From contig CAZQJH010000014.1 in NCBI GenBank assembly GCA_964593515.1, forward strand, positions 1 to 19,598: a stretch of 19,598 nt of DNA. Reading direction: 5' to 3'. Of the stretch, positions 1-5,926 are shown in pieces. The translations under genes and the position numbers were made by a program. This stretch comes from JAXJYR01 sp964593515. GTDB taxonomy: Bacteria > Bacillota_I > Bacilli_A > Erysipelotrichales > Erysipelotrichaceae. The notes below the pieces were generated by a model. It worked only from the letters and a program-made list of their open reading frames with translations. It did not search any database and was not told the origin of the DNA. Every line of letters begins with the position of its first letter. The first letter of the stretch is position 1.

Positions 1-11
1 GGTTTTTTCAT
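1..11 (-). CDS. 5' end of an unidentified gene running off the left edge
   Basis: A minus-strand ATG at 9-11 begins M-K-K and leaves the window at once. It is supported by a near-perfect ribosome binding site, AAAGGAGG, in the minus strand (about 19-26), which lies inside the end of the XRE regulator gene. The two genes are therefore probably co-transcribed and translationally close. Nothing can be said about the product from three codons. Confidence 0.6.
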
Positions 12-12
12 A

Positions 13-213
13 TTATTCTACCTCCTTTAAAAAGTTATTAATATTGATATCTGGTGTATTTGCTATTTGATTTAGAATGGACATGGATATACTTTTGATG
101 CAACCAGTTGCTTCGATTTTTGAAAGGCAACTAAGACTGATTTTAGATAAAGCGGCTAATCGTTCTTGGGTAAGTACGCGCATTTGTCGATAATGCTTAA
201 TGTTTTTTTTCAA
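13..213 (-). CDS. Small XRE/Cro-type helix-turn-helix regulator
   Basis: A 66-residue single-domain DNA-binding protein. Residues 14-36 read as a classic HTH_3 segment (LTQERLAALSKIS...LSKIE): a Q-x3-A-x3-S first helix and a recognition helix ending in SKIE. The start is a TTG at 211-213; the upstream frame is closed by a stop, and the only ATG (181-183) would cut off helix 1, so TTG is preferred although its ribosome binding site is weak. The size resembles Cro-like repressors and the C (controller) proteins of restriction-modification systems. It is divergent from the DpnII-type endonuclease gene and directly upstream of a gene at the left edge. It could regulate either or both. Classic DpnII systems have no C protein, so a role in controlling the endonuclease is inference. 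Confidence 0.75.
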   Translation of the reverse strand: MKKNIKHYRQMRVLTQERLAALSKISLSCLSKIEATGCIKSISMSILNQIANTPDININNFLKEVE

Positions 214-252
214 TAACCTGATAAACTCGAATTCATTTTAAAGATAAATTCA

Positions 253-258
253 ATTATA
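253..258 (-). promoter_or_regulatory. Putative -10 of the XRE regulator gene
   Basis: The minus strand reads TATAAT at 258-253, about 40 nt upstream of the TTG start. The -35 region (about 276-281) is poor and overlaps the left arm of an inverted repeat (CTAAC 276-280, GTTAG 296-300). This layout would suit repression by a bound regulator. Identified by eye only. Confidence 0.4.
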
Positions 259-275
259 GTGAATAAACTTAAAGA

Positions 276-300
276 CTAACATGTAGAAATTAATGGTTAG
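276..300. promoter_or_regulatory. Possible operator: short inverted repeat between divergent genes
   Basis: CTAACAT at 276-282 and ATGGTTAG at 293-300 form an imperfect inverted repeat in the divergent intergenic region. It covers the likely -35 of the XRE gene and lies just upstream of the endonuclease promoter. XRE proteins bind such dyads, but short AT-rich repeats also occur by chance. Confidence 0.3.
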
Positions 301-313
301 ATTTGAATTGATG

Positions 314-341
314 TTGAATATTTTATTTCTTTTTGTATAAT
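314..341 (+). promoter_or_regulatory. Promoter of the DpnII-type endonuclease gene
   Basis: TTGAAT (314-319) and a perfect TATAAT (336-341) are separated by 16 bp. Transcription would begin near 348, giving a leader of about 60 nt before the preferred start codon at 408. Confidence 0.6.
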
Positions 342-407
342 GGAATTAAATAGAAACTGATATTTATAACGATGGATTTTTTAAATGGTTATATTTGTGG
401 AGGACTT

Positions 408-1286
408 ATGAAGAGAGATTTTAATAATTGGATAAAAGGTTTTAGAAGAAGTATTGCAAGTTATGATTACTATGTTAATTTTAAAAAAGTATATACTAAT
501 GTTGATTCAATTAAGATTGAATTAAATATTTTAAATTCAATCTTAGGAAGTAAGGATATTAAAGAAGATTTTAAGGTGTTAATAAAACGTTATCCCGAAA
601 CCATAAAAGCATTACCGATTTTATTAGCTAAAAGAGAAAATGAAATTTATTGTCAAGATGAGAATGGTAGTGTTTTATATGAGTTTAAAATTAAAAAGAA
701 TTACTCAAACACAGATGAGGATATAGAACAGTATGCTTATTTTATGGAGAAAACAGGATTGTTTGATCTGCTTGAAAATCATTTAATAAATAATTTAGTT
801 GATTATGTAACTGGAATTGAAACGGGACTTGATTCAAATGGACGTAAAAATCGAGGTGGGCATTTGATGGAAGATTTAGTTGAAAGTTACATACAAAAAG
901 CAGGTTTTGTTCGTGATGTTGATTATTTTAAAGAAATGACTACTTATCAAATAAGTGATAAATGGGATGTGGATTTATCGGCCATTTCAAATGATGGTAA
1001 AACAACTAAAAGGTTTGATTTTGTTATTAAGACCAATAATATGATTTATGGTATTGAAACGAATTTTTATACTAGTAGTGGTAGTAAATTAAATGAAACG
1101 GCACGTAGTTATAAAACTTTAGCCTTAGAAACAGATACTATTGATGGCTTTACTTTTGTATGGTTTACTGATGGAATTGGATGGAATGATGCGAAAAATA
1201 ATTTAGAAGAAACGTTTGATGTTATGGAACATATCTATAATATTGTGGATATGGAAAATGATATAATTTCTAAAGTGATTAAATAA
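408..1286 (+). CDS. dpnB: DpnII/MboI-family type II restriction endonuclease (cuts GATC)
   Basis: Very similar along its length to DpnII of Streptococcus pneumoniae as I recall it. Shared blocks include the VYxNVxSIKxxLNIxNSxxGSK segment near residues 30-50, LVDYVTG, NGRKNR, VDLSAI and GSKLNETARSYK. DpnII cuts unmethylated GATC before the G. The likely catalytic core is D204 (KRFDFVI) and E217 with N219 (IETNFY), a PD-(D/E)XK-like arrangement with N in place of the usual K, as in DpnII. I prefer the ATG at 408 (292 residues; DpnII has about 288) because GGAGG lies just upstream at 399-403; an in-frame ATG at 372 would add 12 unrelated residues. The methylases lie downstream, past a convergent gene. 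A strong terminator follows the stop codon. Confidence 0.93.
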   Translation: MKRDFNNWIKGFRRSIASYDYYVNFKKVYTNVDSIKIELNILNSILGSKDIKEDFKVLIKRYPETIKALPILLAKRENEIYCQDENGSVLYEFKIKKNYSNTDEDIEQYAYFMEKTGLFDLLENHLINNLVDYVTGIETGLDSNGRKNRGGHLMEDLVESYIQKAGFVRDVDYFKEMTTYQISDKWDVDLSAISNDGKTTKRFDFVIKTNNMIYGIETNFYTSSGSKLNETARSYKTLALETDTIDGFTFVWFTDGIGWNDAKNNLEETFDVMEHIYNIVDMENDIISKVIK

Positions 1287-1312
1287 AAGGAAAGTTAGCT
1301 TTCCTTTTATTT
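1281..1312. terminator. Bidirectional terminator between convergent genes
   Basis: A perfect 14-bp stem (1281-1294 with 1299-1312) and a TTAG loop, with A-rich and T-rich outer halves giving a U-run in both directions. It lies exactly between, and partly inside, the stop codons of the endonuclease gene and the minus-strand methyltransferase gene. Confidence 0.85.
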
Positions 1313-2021
1313 ATGACTTTGTAAATACAAATATGTATTCGTGGGCAAGTAGATAGAAACTAAGGTTTTTATTTGACCAATATGGAGTGCTTCTACAATT
1401 GTGCTGTTCTTTAATAATTATTTCTTTTAAAGTAAAGCCATTATTAGTAAATGCTTGCATGGCCATAAAGCCTAAAGGAATAACATTTCCTTGTTGACGA
1501 ATATCACCAATCATAAAAGAACATTTGTGATTGTTTTTTAAGACTCGATGTAATTCTTTTGCTACTTGTTCTAATTTTAGAATAAAGTCAGAATAAGATA
1601 ATAATGAGATATCATCGATAAGGTTGTTGCTATACTTGATGATATTAGCATAAGGTGGATGCGTACAGATAAAGTCGATTGAGTTATCGTTAAGCATATT
1701 TAAGTTAGAGGCAGATGTATTAAATAATCTTTGGATAGAATTATTGTTGCTTTTGAAGTTTAATCGTTCATTACAAATTTTTAATGCTTCGGGGTTGATA
1801 TCTATACCGATACCATTGCGATTTAGCAGTTTGCATTCGATTAGAGTTGTACCTGACCCCACAAAACAATCTAATACTGTGTCATTTTCTTTTGTATATT
1901 TTAGGATTAGATTTCTTGGGATGTGTGGTGACCAATTACCTCGATAATCTCCTTTGTGAGTTGCCCAATTGCCCCGATCAGGGAAACTCCAAAGAGTGGT
2001 TTTTTGTAGTTCATATTTCAT
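1311..2021 (-). CDS. Small N4-cytosine/N6-adenine DNA methyltransferase, not part of the standard DpnII set
   Basis: A 236-residue SAM-dependent methyltransferase. The SAM-binding motif I is DCFVGSGTT (51-59), followed by GIGIDIN (70-75). The catalytic motif IV is HPPY (121-124, in FICTHPPYANI), with H where most enzymes have D, N or S. The order X-I-IV-VIII differs from the neighbouring DpnA-like enzyme (IV before I), and there is little room for a separate target recognition domain. The C-terminal part (QHNCRSTPYW, AHEYIFVF) resembles a group of bacterial DNA methylases that I recognise but cannot tie to a specificity. The start has GAAGGAGG upstream. It is inserted, in opposite orientation, between the GATC endonuclease and the two GATC methylases. 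It may be an orphan methylase or the remnant of a second system. An RNA substrate is less likely. Confidence 0.8.
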   Translation of the reverse strand: MKYELQKTTLWSFPDRGNWATHKGDYRGNWSPHIPRNLILKYTKENDTVLDCFVGSGTTLIECKLLNRNGIGIDINPEALKICNERLNFKSNNNSIQRLFNTSASNLNMLNDNSIDFICTHPPYANIIKYSNNLIDDISLLSYSDFILKLEQVAKELHRVLKNNHKCSFMIGDIRQQGNVIPLGFMAMQAFTNNGFTLKEIIIKEQHNCRSTPYWSNKNLSFYLLAHEYIFVFTKS

Positions 2022-2110
2022 TTGGTTGTTACCTCCTTCAATTATTTATACGTATAGAATTGCGAAAACTATAAAATTTTTTTTAAAAGAATGAAAGTAA
2101 TAACTGATTT

Positions 2111-2119
2111 TGATATAAT
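2111..2119 (+). promoter_or_regulatory. Extended -10 promoter of the dpnM-dpnA operon
   Basis: TGATATAAT is a TGN-extended perfect -10. No good -35 is seen 16-18 bp upstream, which extended -10 promoters do not need. It lies in the divergent space between the minus-strand methylase and dpnM, about 24 nt before the dpnM start. Confidence 0.6.
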
Positions 2120-2142
2120 AATGAAGTTGGAAGGGTGATTTT

Positions 2143-2970
2143 ATGCAACCATTTGTGAAGTGGGCAGGAGGTAAAAGACAATTAGTTCCTGCAATAACCA
2201 AACGCTTACCTAAGTCGTTTAATACATATTATGAACCGTTTGTTGGTGGGGGAGCAGTATTATTTGCAACCATGCCAAAAAAAGCGGTAATTGGAGATAT
2301 AAATACAATACTGATTAATACTTATAAACAAATAAAAAATGATGTTGATTCATTAGCAGCGATTTTAGATCGCTTAACTGTTGAACATGAAGAAGTAGAA
2401 GATAAAAAAACGTATTATTTAGATATGCGTAGTAGATTTAATGAAAAAATATTGAATAACGATATGAGTTTATCCATATGTGCACTGTTTATGTATTTAA
2501 ATAAAACTTGTTTTAATGGATTATATCGGGTGAATTCAAAGGGATTGTTTAATGTTCCATTCAACAATCGTAAAACGTTAAATATTTATAGTAAAGAAAA
2601 TTTAATTGAGATTTCTAATTATCTTAAAGATGTAGAAATACTAAATTGTGATTTTGAAGAAACATGTAAAAATGCGCAAAAAGGTGATTTTGTTTTCTTC
2701 GATTCACCTTATGCACCATTAAAACCAGATTCGTTTGAATCATATACTAAAGAAGGTTTTTCAATTGATGAGCATAAAAGATTAGCTAGATTATTTAAAG
2801 AACTAACGGATAAAGGTGTATATTGTATGCTAACGAATCATAATACGGAATTAATTAATGAATTATATAAAGATTACAATATTGAAGTAATACAAGTAAA
2901 AAGAATGATTAATAGTGATGCTAAAAATAGAGTTGGTGAAGAAGTTATAATTACCAATTATGACTGTTAA
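2143..2970 (+). CDS. dpnM: Dam-type N6-adenine DNA methyltransferase (GATC), DpnM-like
   Basis: A 275-residue D12-class (alpha-class) methylase resembling DpnM, which methylates the A of double-stranded GATC and protects host DNA from the paired endonuclease. Visible motifs are KWAGGK (6-11, motif X), the SAM site FVGGG (33-37), the Dam-family NGLYRVN segment, and the catalytic motif IV at 187-190. This motif reads DSPY rather than DPPY: the first proline codon is TCA. The C-terminal EEVIITNY also matches DpnM. The start is set by AAGG eight nt upstream. The next gene follows after 13 nt with its own AAAGGAG, so the two are an operon. Whether the serine alters activity cannot be told from sequence; the rest of the protein is intact. 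Confidence 0.92.
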   Translation: MQPFVKWAGGKRQLVPAITKRLPKSFNTYYEPFVGGGAVLFATMPKKAVIGDINTILINTYKQIKNDVDSLAAILDRLTVEHEEVEDKKTYYLDMRSRFNEKILNNDMSLSICALFMYLNKTCFNGLYRVNSKGLFNVPFNNRKTLNIYSKENLIEISNYLKDVEILNCDFEETCKNAQKGDFVFFDSPYAPLKPDSFESYTKEGFSIDEHKRLARLFKELTDKGVYCMLTNHNTELINELYKDYNIEVIQVKRMINSDAKNRVGEEVIITNYDC

Positions 2971-2983
2971 AGGAGAATTTTAA

Positions 2984-3796
2984 ATGGATTTAAAAGACTG
3001 TTTTAGAGGAAAAATACAATTCTTTTACCAAGAAGAAAATACAAGATTAATTCTAGGTGATTCTTTTAAAATGTTATCTAAGCTTAAAGCAGAAACGGTG
3101 GATTGTATTTTTGCTGATCCACCATATTTCTTATCGAATAATGGTATTTCGGTTTCAGGTGGTAAACAAGTGTCGGTTAATAAAGCTGAGTGGGATCAAG
3201 GGATTAGTGCAAAGGAAAAACATCGTTTTAATCGTCGTTGGATTAGAATGTGTAAAAGAGTTTTGAAGGAAAGTGGAACAATATGGATTTCTGGTACAAT
3301 GCATAATATATATTCAGTAGGAATGGCCCTTGAGCAAGAAGGATTTAAAATAATCAACAATATAACATGGGAAAAGCGAAATCCACCCCCGAATTTGGCT
3401 TGTCGATGTTTTACGCATAGCACCGAAACTATTATTTGGGCAAAAAAAGATTCGAAAAACGCTAAACATTATTTTAATTATGAATTAATGAAAGAATTAA
3501 ATGGTGGAAAACAAATGAAAGATGTTTGGAGTGGAAGTTTAACTTCTTTAAAAGAAAAATCGCAGGGAAAACATCCAACCCAAAAACCTGAGTATTTACT
3601 TGAAAGAATTATTGAAGCATCTACAAAACCTGGTGATGTTGTACTAGATCCATTTAATGGTTCTGGGACAACTGGGGTTGTAGCAAAAAGGTTGGCAAGA
3701 CGTTATATCGGAATAGATAATGTAGAAGAATATCTGACAATTTCCCAAAAAAGAATTGCTAAAGAACATGAAAATTTATGGTCACAAGTAATTTAA
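2984..3796 (+). CDS. dpnA: Second GATC methyltransferase, DpnA-like (beta class)
   Basis: A 270-residue N6-adenine methylase with beta-class motif order: catalytic DPPY at 45-48 first, SAM-binding FNGSGTT at 224-230 later. It matches my recollection of DpnA closely (FADPPYFLSN, WISGTMHNIYSVGMALEQEGF, FTHSTETI, GKHPTQKPEYLLERII, GVVAKRL). DpnA is known to methylate GATC also on single-stranded DNA, which in pneumococcus spares incoming DNA during natural transformation. Its presence hints that this host, or the source of the locus, takes up DNA; that is inference. The start has AAAGGAG at 2969-2975. No terminator follows directly; the next hairpin is at 4072. Confidence 0.9.
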   Translation: MDLKDCFRGKIQFFYQEENTRLILGDSFKMLSKLKAETVDCIFADPPYFLSNNGISVSGGKQVSVNKAEWDQGISAKEKHRFNRRWIRMCKRVLKESGTIWISGTMHNIYSVGMALEQEGFKIINNITWEKRNPPPNLACRCFTHSTETIIWAKKDSKNAKHYFNYELMKELNGGKQMKDVWSGSLTSLKEKSQGKHPTQKPEYLLERIIEASTKPGDVVLDPFNGSGTTGVVAKRLARRYIGIDNVEEYLTISQKRIAKEHENLWSQVI

Positions 3797-3811
3797 AATG
3801 ATGACTATTAA

Positions 3812-3910
3812 TGTCGAGCATTGAAAAAACGGAACTTTTTGGCTTGTAGAGCATTGAAAAAACGGAACTTTTTGGCCTGTAGAGTGTTGAAAAAACGGAA
3901 CTTTTTAATT
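3812..3910 (+). repeat. Three 33-bp tandem repeats, possible relic end of an IS21-like element
   Basis: Units at 3812-3844, 3845-3877 and 3878-3910 each begin TGT(C/A)GAG and share the invariant 20-bp core TTGAAAAAACGGAACTTTTT. Units 1 and 2 differ at two positions; unit 3 diverges in its last bases. Multiple direct repeats beginning with TG at an end are known in IS21-family elements. There is no transposase and no matching inverted copy in the window, so this would be a solo end. An iteron-like protein-binding array is an alternative. Confidence 0.8.
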
Positions 3911-4071
3911 TTGGAAGTTATAAAGTGTCGATGCTTATGGGCTAAAAATGATATGGGTTTATTTAGATAATATATTAAGTGAATTTTGATGCTTGTAAGA
4001 GGTCGATATTAGATGATTTTTATGGAGAAAAAAGAAGGTAATATCGTTAATAAATTGAATTGATATTTAAG

Positions 4072-4101
4072 AACTATGGTATAAAAGCCATAGTTTTTTT
4101 T
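4072..4101 (+). terminator. Rho-independent terminator
   Basis: An 8-bp perfect stem, AACTATGG (4072-4079) with CCATAGTT (4088-4095), an 8-nt loop, then a run of eight T. It would end transcripts coming from the dpnM-dpnA side. Confidence 0.75.
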
Positions 4102-4114
4102 ACATTAGGCATCA

Positions 4115-4130
4115 AATCTTAGTTAAGATT
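4115..4130. promoter_or_regulatory. Possible operator palindrome over the -35 of the yitT operon
   Basis: A perfect 7-bp inverted repeat, AATCTTA-GT-TAAGATT, lies 4 bp upstream of the -10 box, where a bound protein would block or assist RNA polymerase. The regulator is unknown. Confidence 0.35.
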
Positions 4131-4131
4131 A

Positions 4132-4140
4132 TGTTATAAT
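4132..4140 (+). promoter_or_regulatory. Extended -10 promoter of the yitT-trhP-proS operon
   Basis: TGTTATAAT is a TGN-extended consensus -10. Transcription should start near 4147, close to the ribosome binding site GAGAGG, so the leader is very short. Confidence 0.65.
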
Positions 4141-4162
4141 AAGAAATGAGAGGTCTTGACTT

Positions 4163-5026
4163 ATGAAAAATGAATGGAAGAATTATTTATATGCATTATT
4201 AGGTGGGGTTATATATGCATTTGGGGTTAACTTATTTACAGTTCCTTTACACTTATATAGTTGTGGGTTAGTGGGGATTGCCCAAATTATTAGAACCTTA
4301 TTAATTGATTATATGGGGTTAGTTGTACCAGCTGGATTTGATATTGCGGGGATAATTAACTTTTGTTTAAATGTTCCGCTATTGATTATGGCTTATAAAG
4401 TTATATCTAAGAAATTCTTTGTGAAAACGTTATTAAATATCGTAGGACAAACGATGGCTTTTGCTTTAATTGCCATTCCTCAAGTACCAATTATTGAAGA
4501 TCATTTTGCTGCTTGTGTAGTAGGTGGAGTAATTGGGGGAATTGGAATTGGTTTATCACTAAGAGCTGGAGGAAGTGGAGCTGGACTAGATGTTTTAGGA
4601 ATGTATTTAACAAGTAAGCTTAAAAATTTCTCAATTGGAACGATGACTATTATTGCTAATAGTATGATATATATTGTTTGTGCTTTATTATTTGATCTTA
4701 CAACTGCGGTTTATTCTTTAATTAACTTATTTGTCTTTAGTTATGTTTTAGACCGTATTCATTATCAGAATATTGATATGAGTGTAATGATATTTGCGAA
4801 GAATAAACAATTACATAAGATTGTGAATAAAGAGTTACATCGTGGAGCAACATACTGGAGTGGTAATGGAGCTTATAGTGATGATGAACGAACAATTTTT
4901 GTTACAGTTGTGAATAAATATGAATTAGTTAAATTAAAAAAAGTAGTAAAAGATAATGATCCTGATGCTTTTGTGGTTATTAATGGAGAAGTAGAAGTAT
5001 TAGGTAATTTTGAGAAGAGACTTTAG
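4163..5026 (+). CDS. YitT-family integral membrane protein with C-terminal DUF2179
   Basis: 287 residues. The N-terminal two-thirds hold about five or six hydrophobic segments of the YitT (DUF161) type, with typical GVNLFTVPLHLYSCGLVGIAQ (about 21-41) and the glycine-rich LRAGGSGAGLDVLGMY (about 133-148) motifs. Residues 215-285 form the soluble DUF2179 domain (RGATYWSGNGAYSDDERTIF...DPDAFVVINGEVEVLGNF), which resembles a small ligand-sensing fold. Function in the family is not established; a transport or signalling role at the cytoplasmic membrane is plausible. It is the first gene of a tight operon, 8 bp before the first U32 gene. GAGAGG lies nine nt upstream of the start. Confidence 0.85.
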   Translation: MKNEWKNYLYALLGGVIYAFGVNLFTVPLHLYSCGLVGIAQIIRTLLIDYMGLVVPAGFDIAGIINFCLNVPLLIMAYKVISKKFFVKTLLNIVGQTMAFALIAIPQVPIIEDHFAACVVGGVIGGIGIGLSLRAGGSGAGLDVLGMYLTSKLKNFSIGTMTIIANSMIYIVCALLFDLTTAVYSLINLFVFSYVLDRIHYQNIDMSVMIFAKNKQLHKIVNKELHRGATYWSGNGAYSDDERTIFVTVVNKYELVKLKKVVKDNDPDAFVVINGEVEVLGNFEKRL

Positions 5027-5037
5027 GGAGGTAAATG

Positions 5038-5922
5038 ATGAGTAAGTTTGTTGTATCATTGTTTGATAAAAGTAATATACCATTATACAAAGAAAATCAT
5101 GCTGATGTTGTAGTGGCTGGAATTAAGCATGGTTCATATCGTAGTGTTAAAGATTTTGACTATGAAGAATTAAAAGAAATTAAACAAGAATGTTTAAAAT
5201 ATAACTTAGAAATGTTTGTTTTATTAAATCGATTCTATCATGATGAACAATTACCATTGATGAAAGAACAACTTTCTTTCTTAAAAGAAATTGATGTTGA
5301 TGGGATTTATTTTGGGGATGAAGCGGTTTTATATTATGCAAATGAATTAGGTATTGTTGATAAATTAATTTACTTACCCGATACTTTATTATGTAATGCG
5401 ATTGATTGTCGTTATTATTTAGATGAAGGAATGAAATTAGTGTCTTTATCAAAAGAAATTACTAAAGAAGAAATTGTGGAAATAGGACAACAAGTAGGAA
5501 AACAATTAGAAGTTATTATTCATGGAAGAGTAGTAATGATGCATAGTAAACGTAAGTTATTAAGTGCATATCAAGAATTTGTTGGCTTAAATCATGAATT
5601 AAGTGGTTGTAAAGACTTATATATTACCGAAGAAAATCGTGATGCGAAAATGCCAATTTATGAAGATGAGTTTGGAACCCATGTCTTTAGTGGATATACT
5701 TTAGAAAGCTTTGATCAAATTAAAGATTTTGTGGATGCGGGAATTGAATACTTTAAAATTGATGGTATTTTCCATGATGTTGATTGGGTTATTGAAACTT
5801 TAAAAGCTTATTATGCAACATTAAATGGATGTGAGGTTAAGACTAATTATTACTTAACTCATGAAAATGATGCCTTAAGTAATGGTTTCTATGACCAAAA
5901 AACAAGTAAAGTAAAGGAGTAG
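5038..5922 (+). CDS. U32-family protein without the iron-sulfur cysteines, TrhP1 (YrrN)-like
   Basis: About 294 residues. It has the U32 TIM-barrel-like fold motifs (VVVAGIKHGSYR, DGIYFGDEAVL, and a C-terminal YFKIDGIFH in place of the usual SLKIEGR). Where active U32 proteins carry the HGxxC-x6-C cluster segment it has HGRVVMMHSKRKLL (about 163-176), with no cysteine. B. subtilis has a matching pair, YrrN (TrhP1) and YrrO (TrhP2), both needed for prephenate-dependent hydroxylation of uridine-34 in tRNA (ho5U). This gene has the short-partner length and position. AGGGAGG ends 3 nt before the ATG at 5035 but 6 nt before the ATG at 5038, so I take the second. The gap to the next gene is 4 bp. 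Some databases call such proteins peptidases; I see no sign of that activity. Confidence 0.82.
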   Translation: MSKFVVSLFDKSNIPLYKENHADVVVAGIKHGSYRSVKDFDYEELKEIKQECLKYNLEMFVLLNRFYHDEQLPLMKEQLSFLKEIDVDGIYFGDEAVLYYANELGIVDKLIYLPDTLLCNAIDCRYYLDEGMKLVSLSKEITKEEIVEIGQQVGKQLEVIIHGRVVMMHSKRKLLSAYQEFVGLNHELSGCKDLYITEENRDAKMPIYEDEFGTHVFSGYTLESFDQIKDFVDAGIEYFKIDGIFHDVDWVIETLKAYYATLNGCEVKTNYYLTHENDALSNGFYDQKTSKVKE

Positions 5923-5926
5923 GGGT

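Larger units (their letters stand above)
3797..4134. other. Gene-free stretch downstream of the DpnII locus
   Basis: About 366 bp lie between dpnA and the yitT-like gene. The stretch holds the 33-bp repeats, then 3911-4071 with stop codons in all frames and no recognisable gene, then a terminator and a promoter. Short TGTCGATGCTT and GGTCGATATT segments (near 3927 and 3999) vaguely echo the repeat start but are too weak to call. It looks like the scarred border between the accessory block and the conserved operon. Confidence 0.5.

Noticed and set aside
1744..2074. Plus-strand open frames opposite the third methyltransferase
   Set aside because: The minus-strand frame carries complete methyltransferase motifs and a strong ribosome binding site; the plus-strand frames are shadows.
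3812..3910. CRISPR array
   Set aside because: The segments between the shared cores are nearly identical, not unique spacers, and there are no cas genes.
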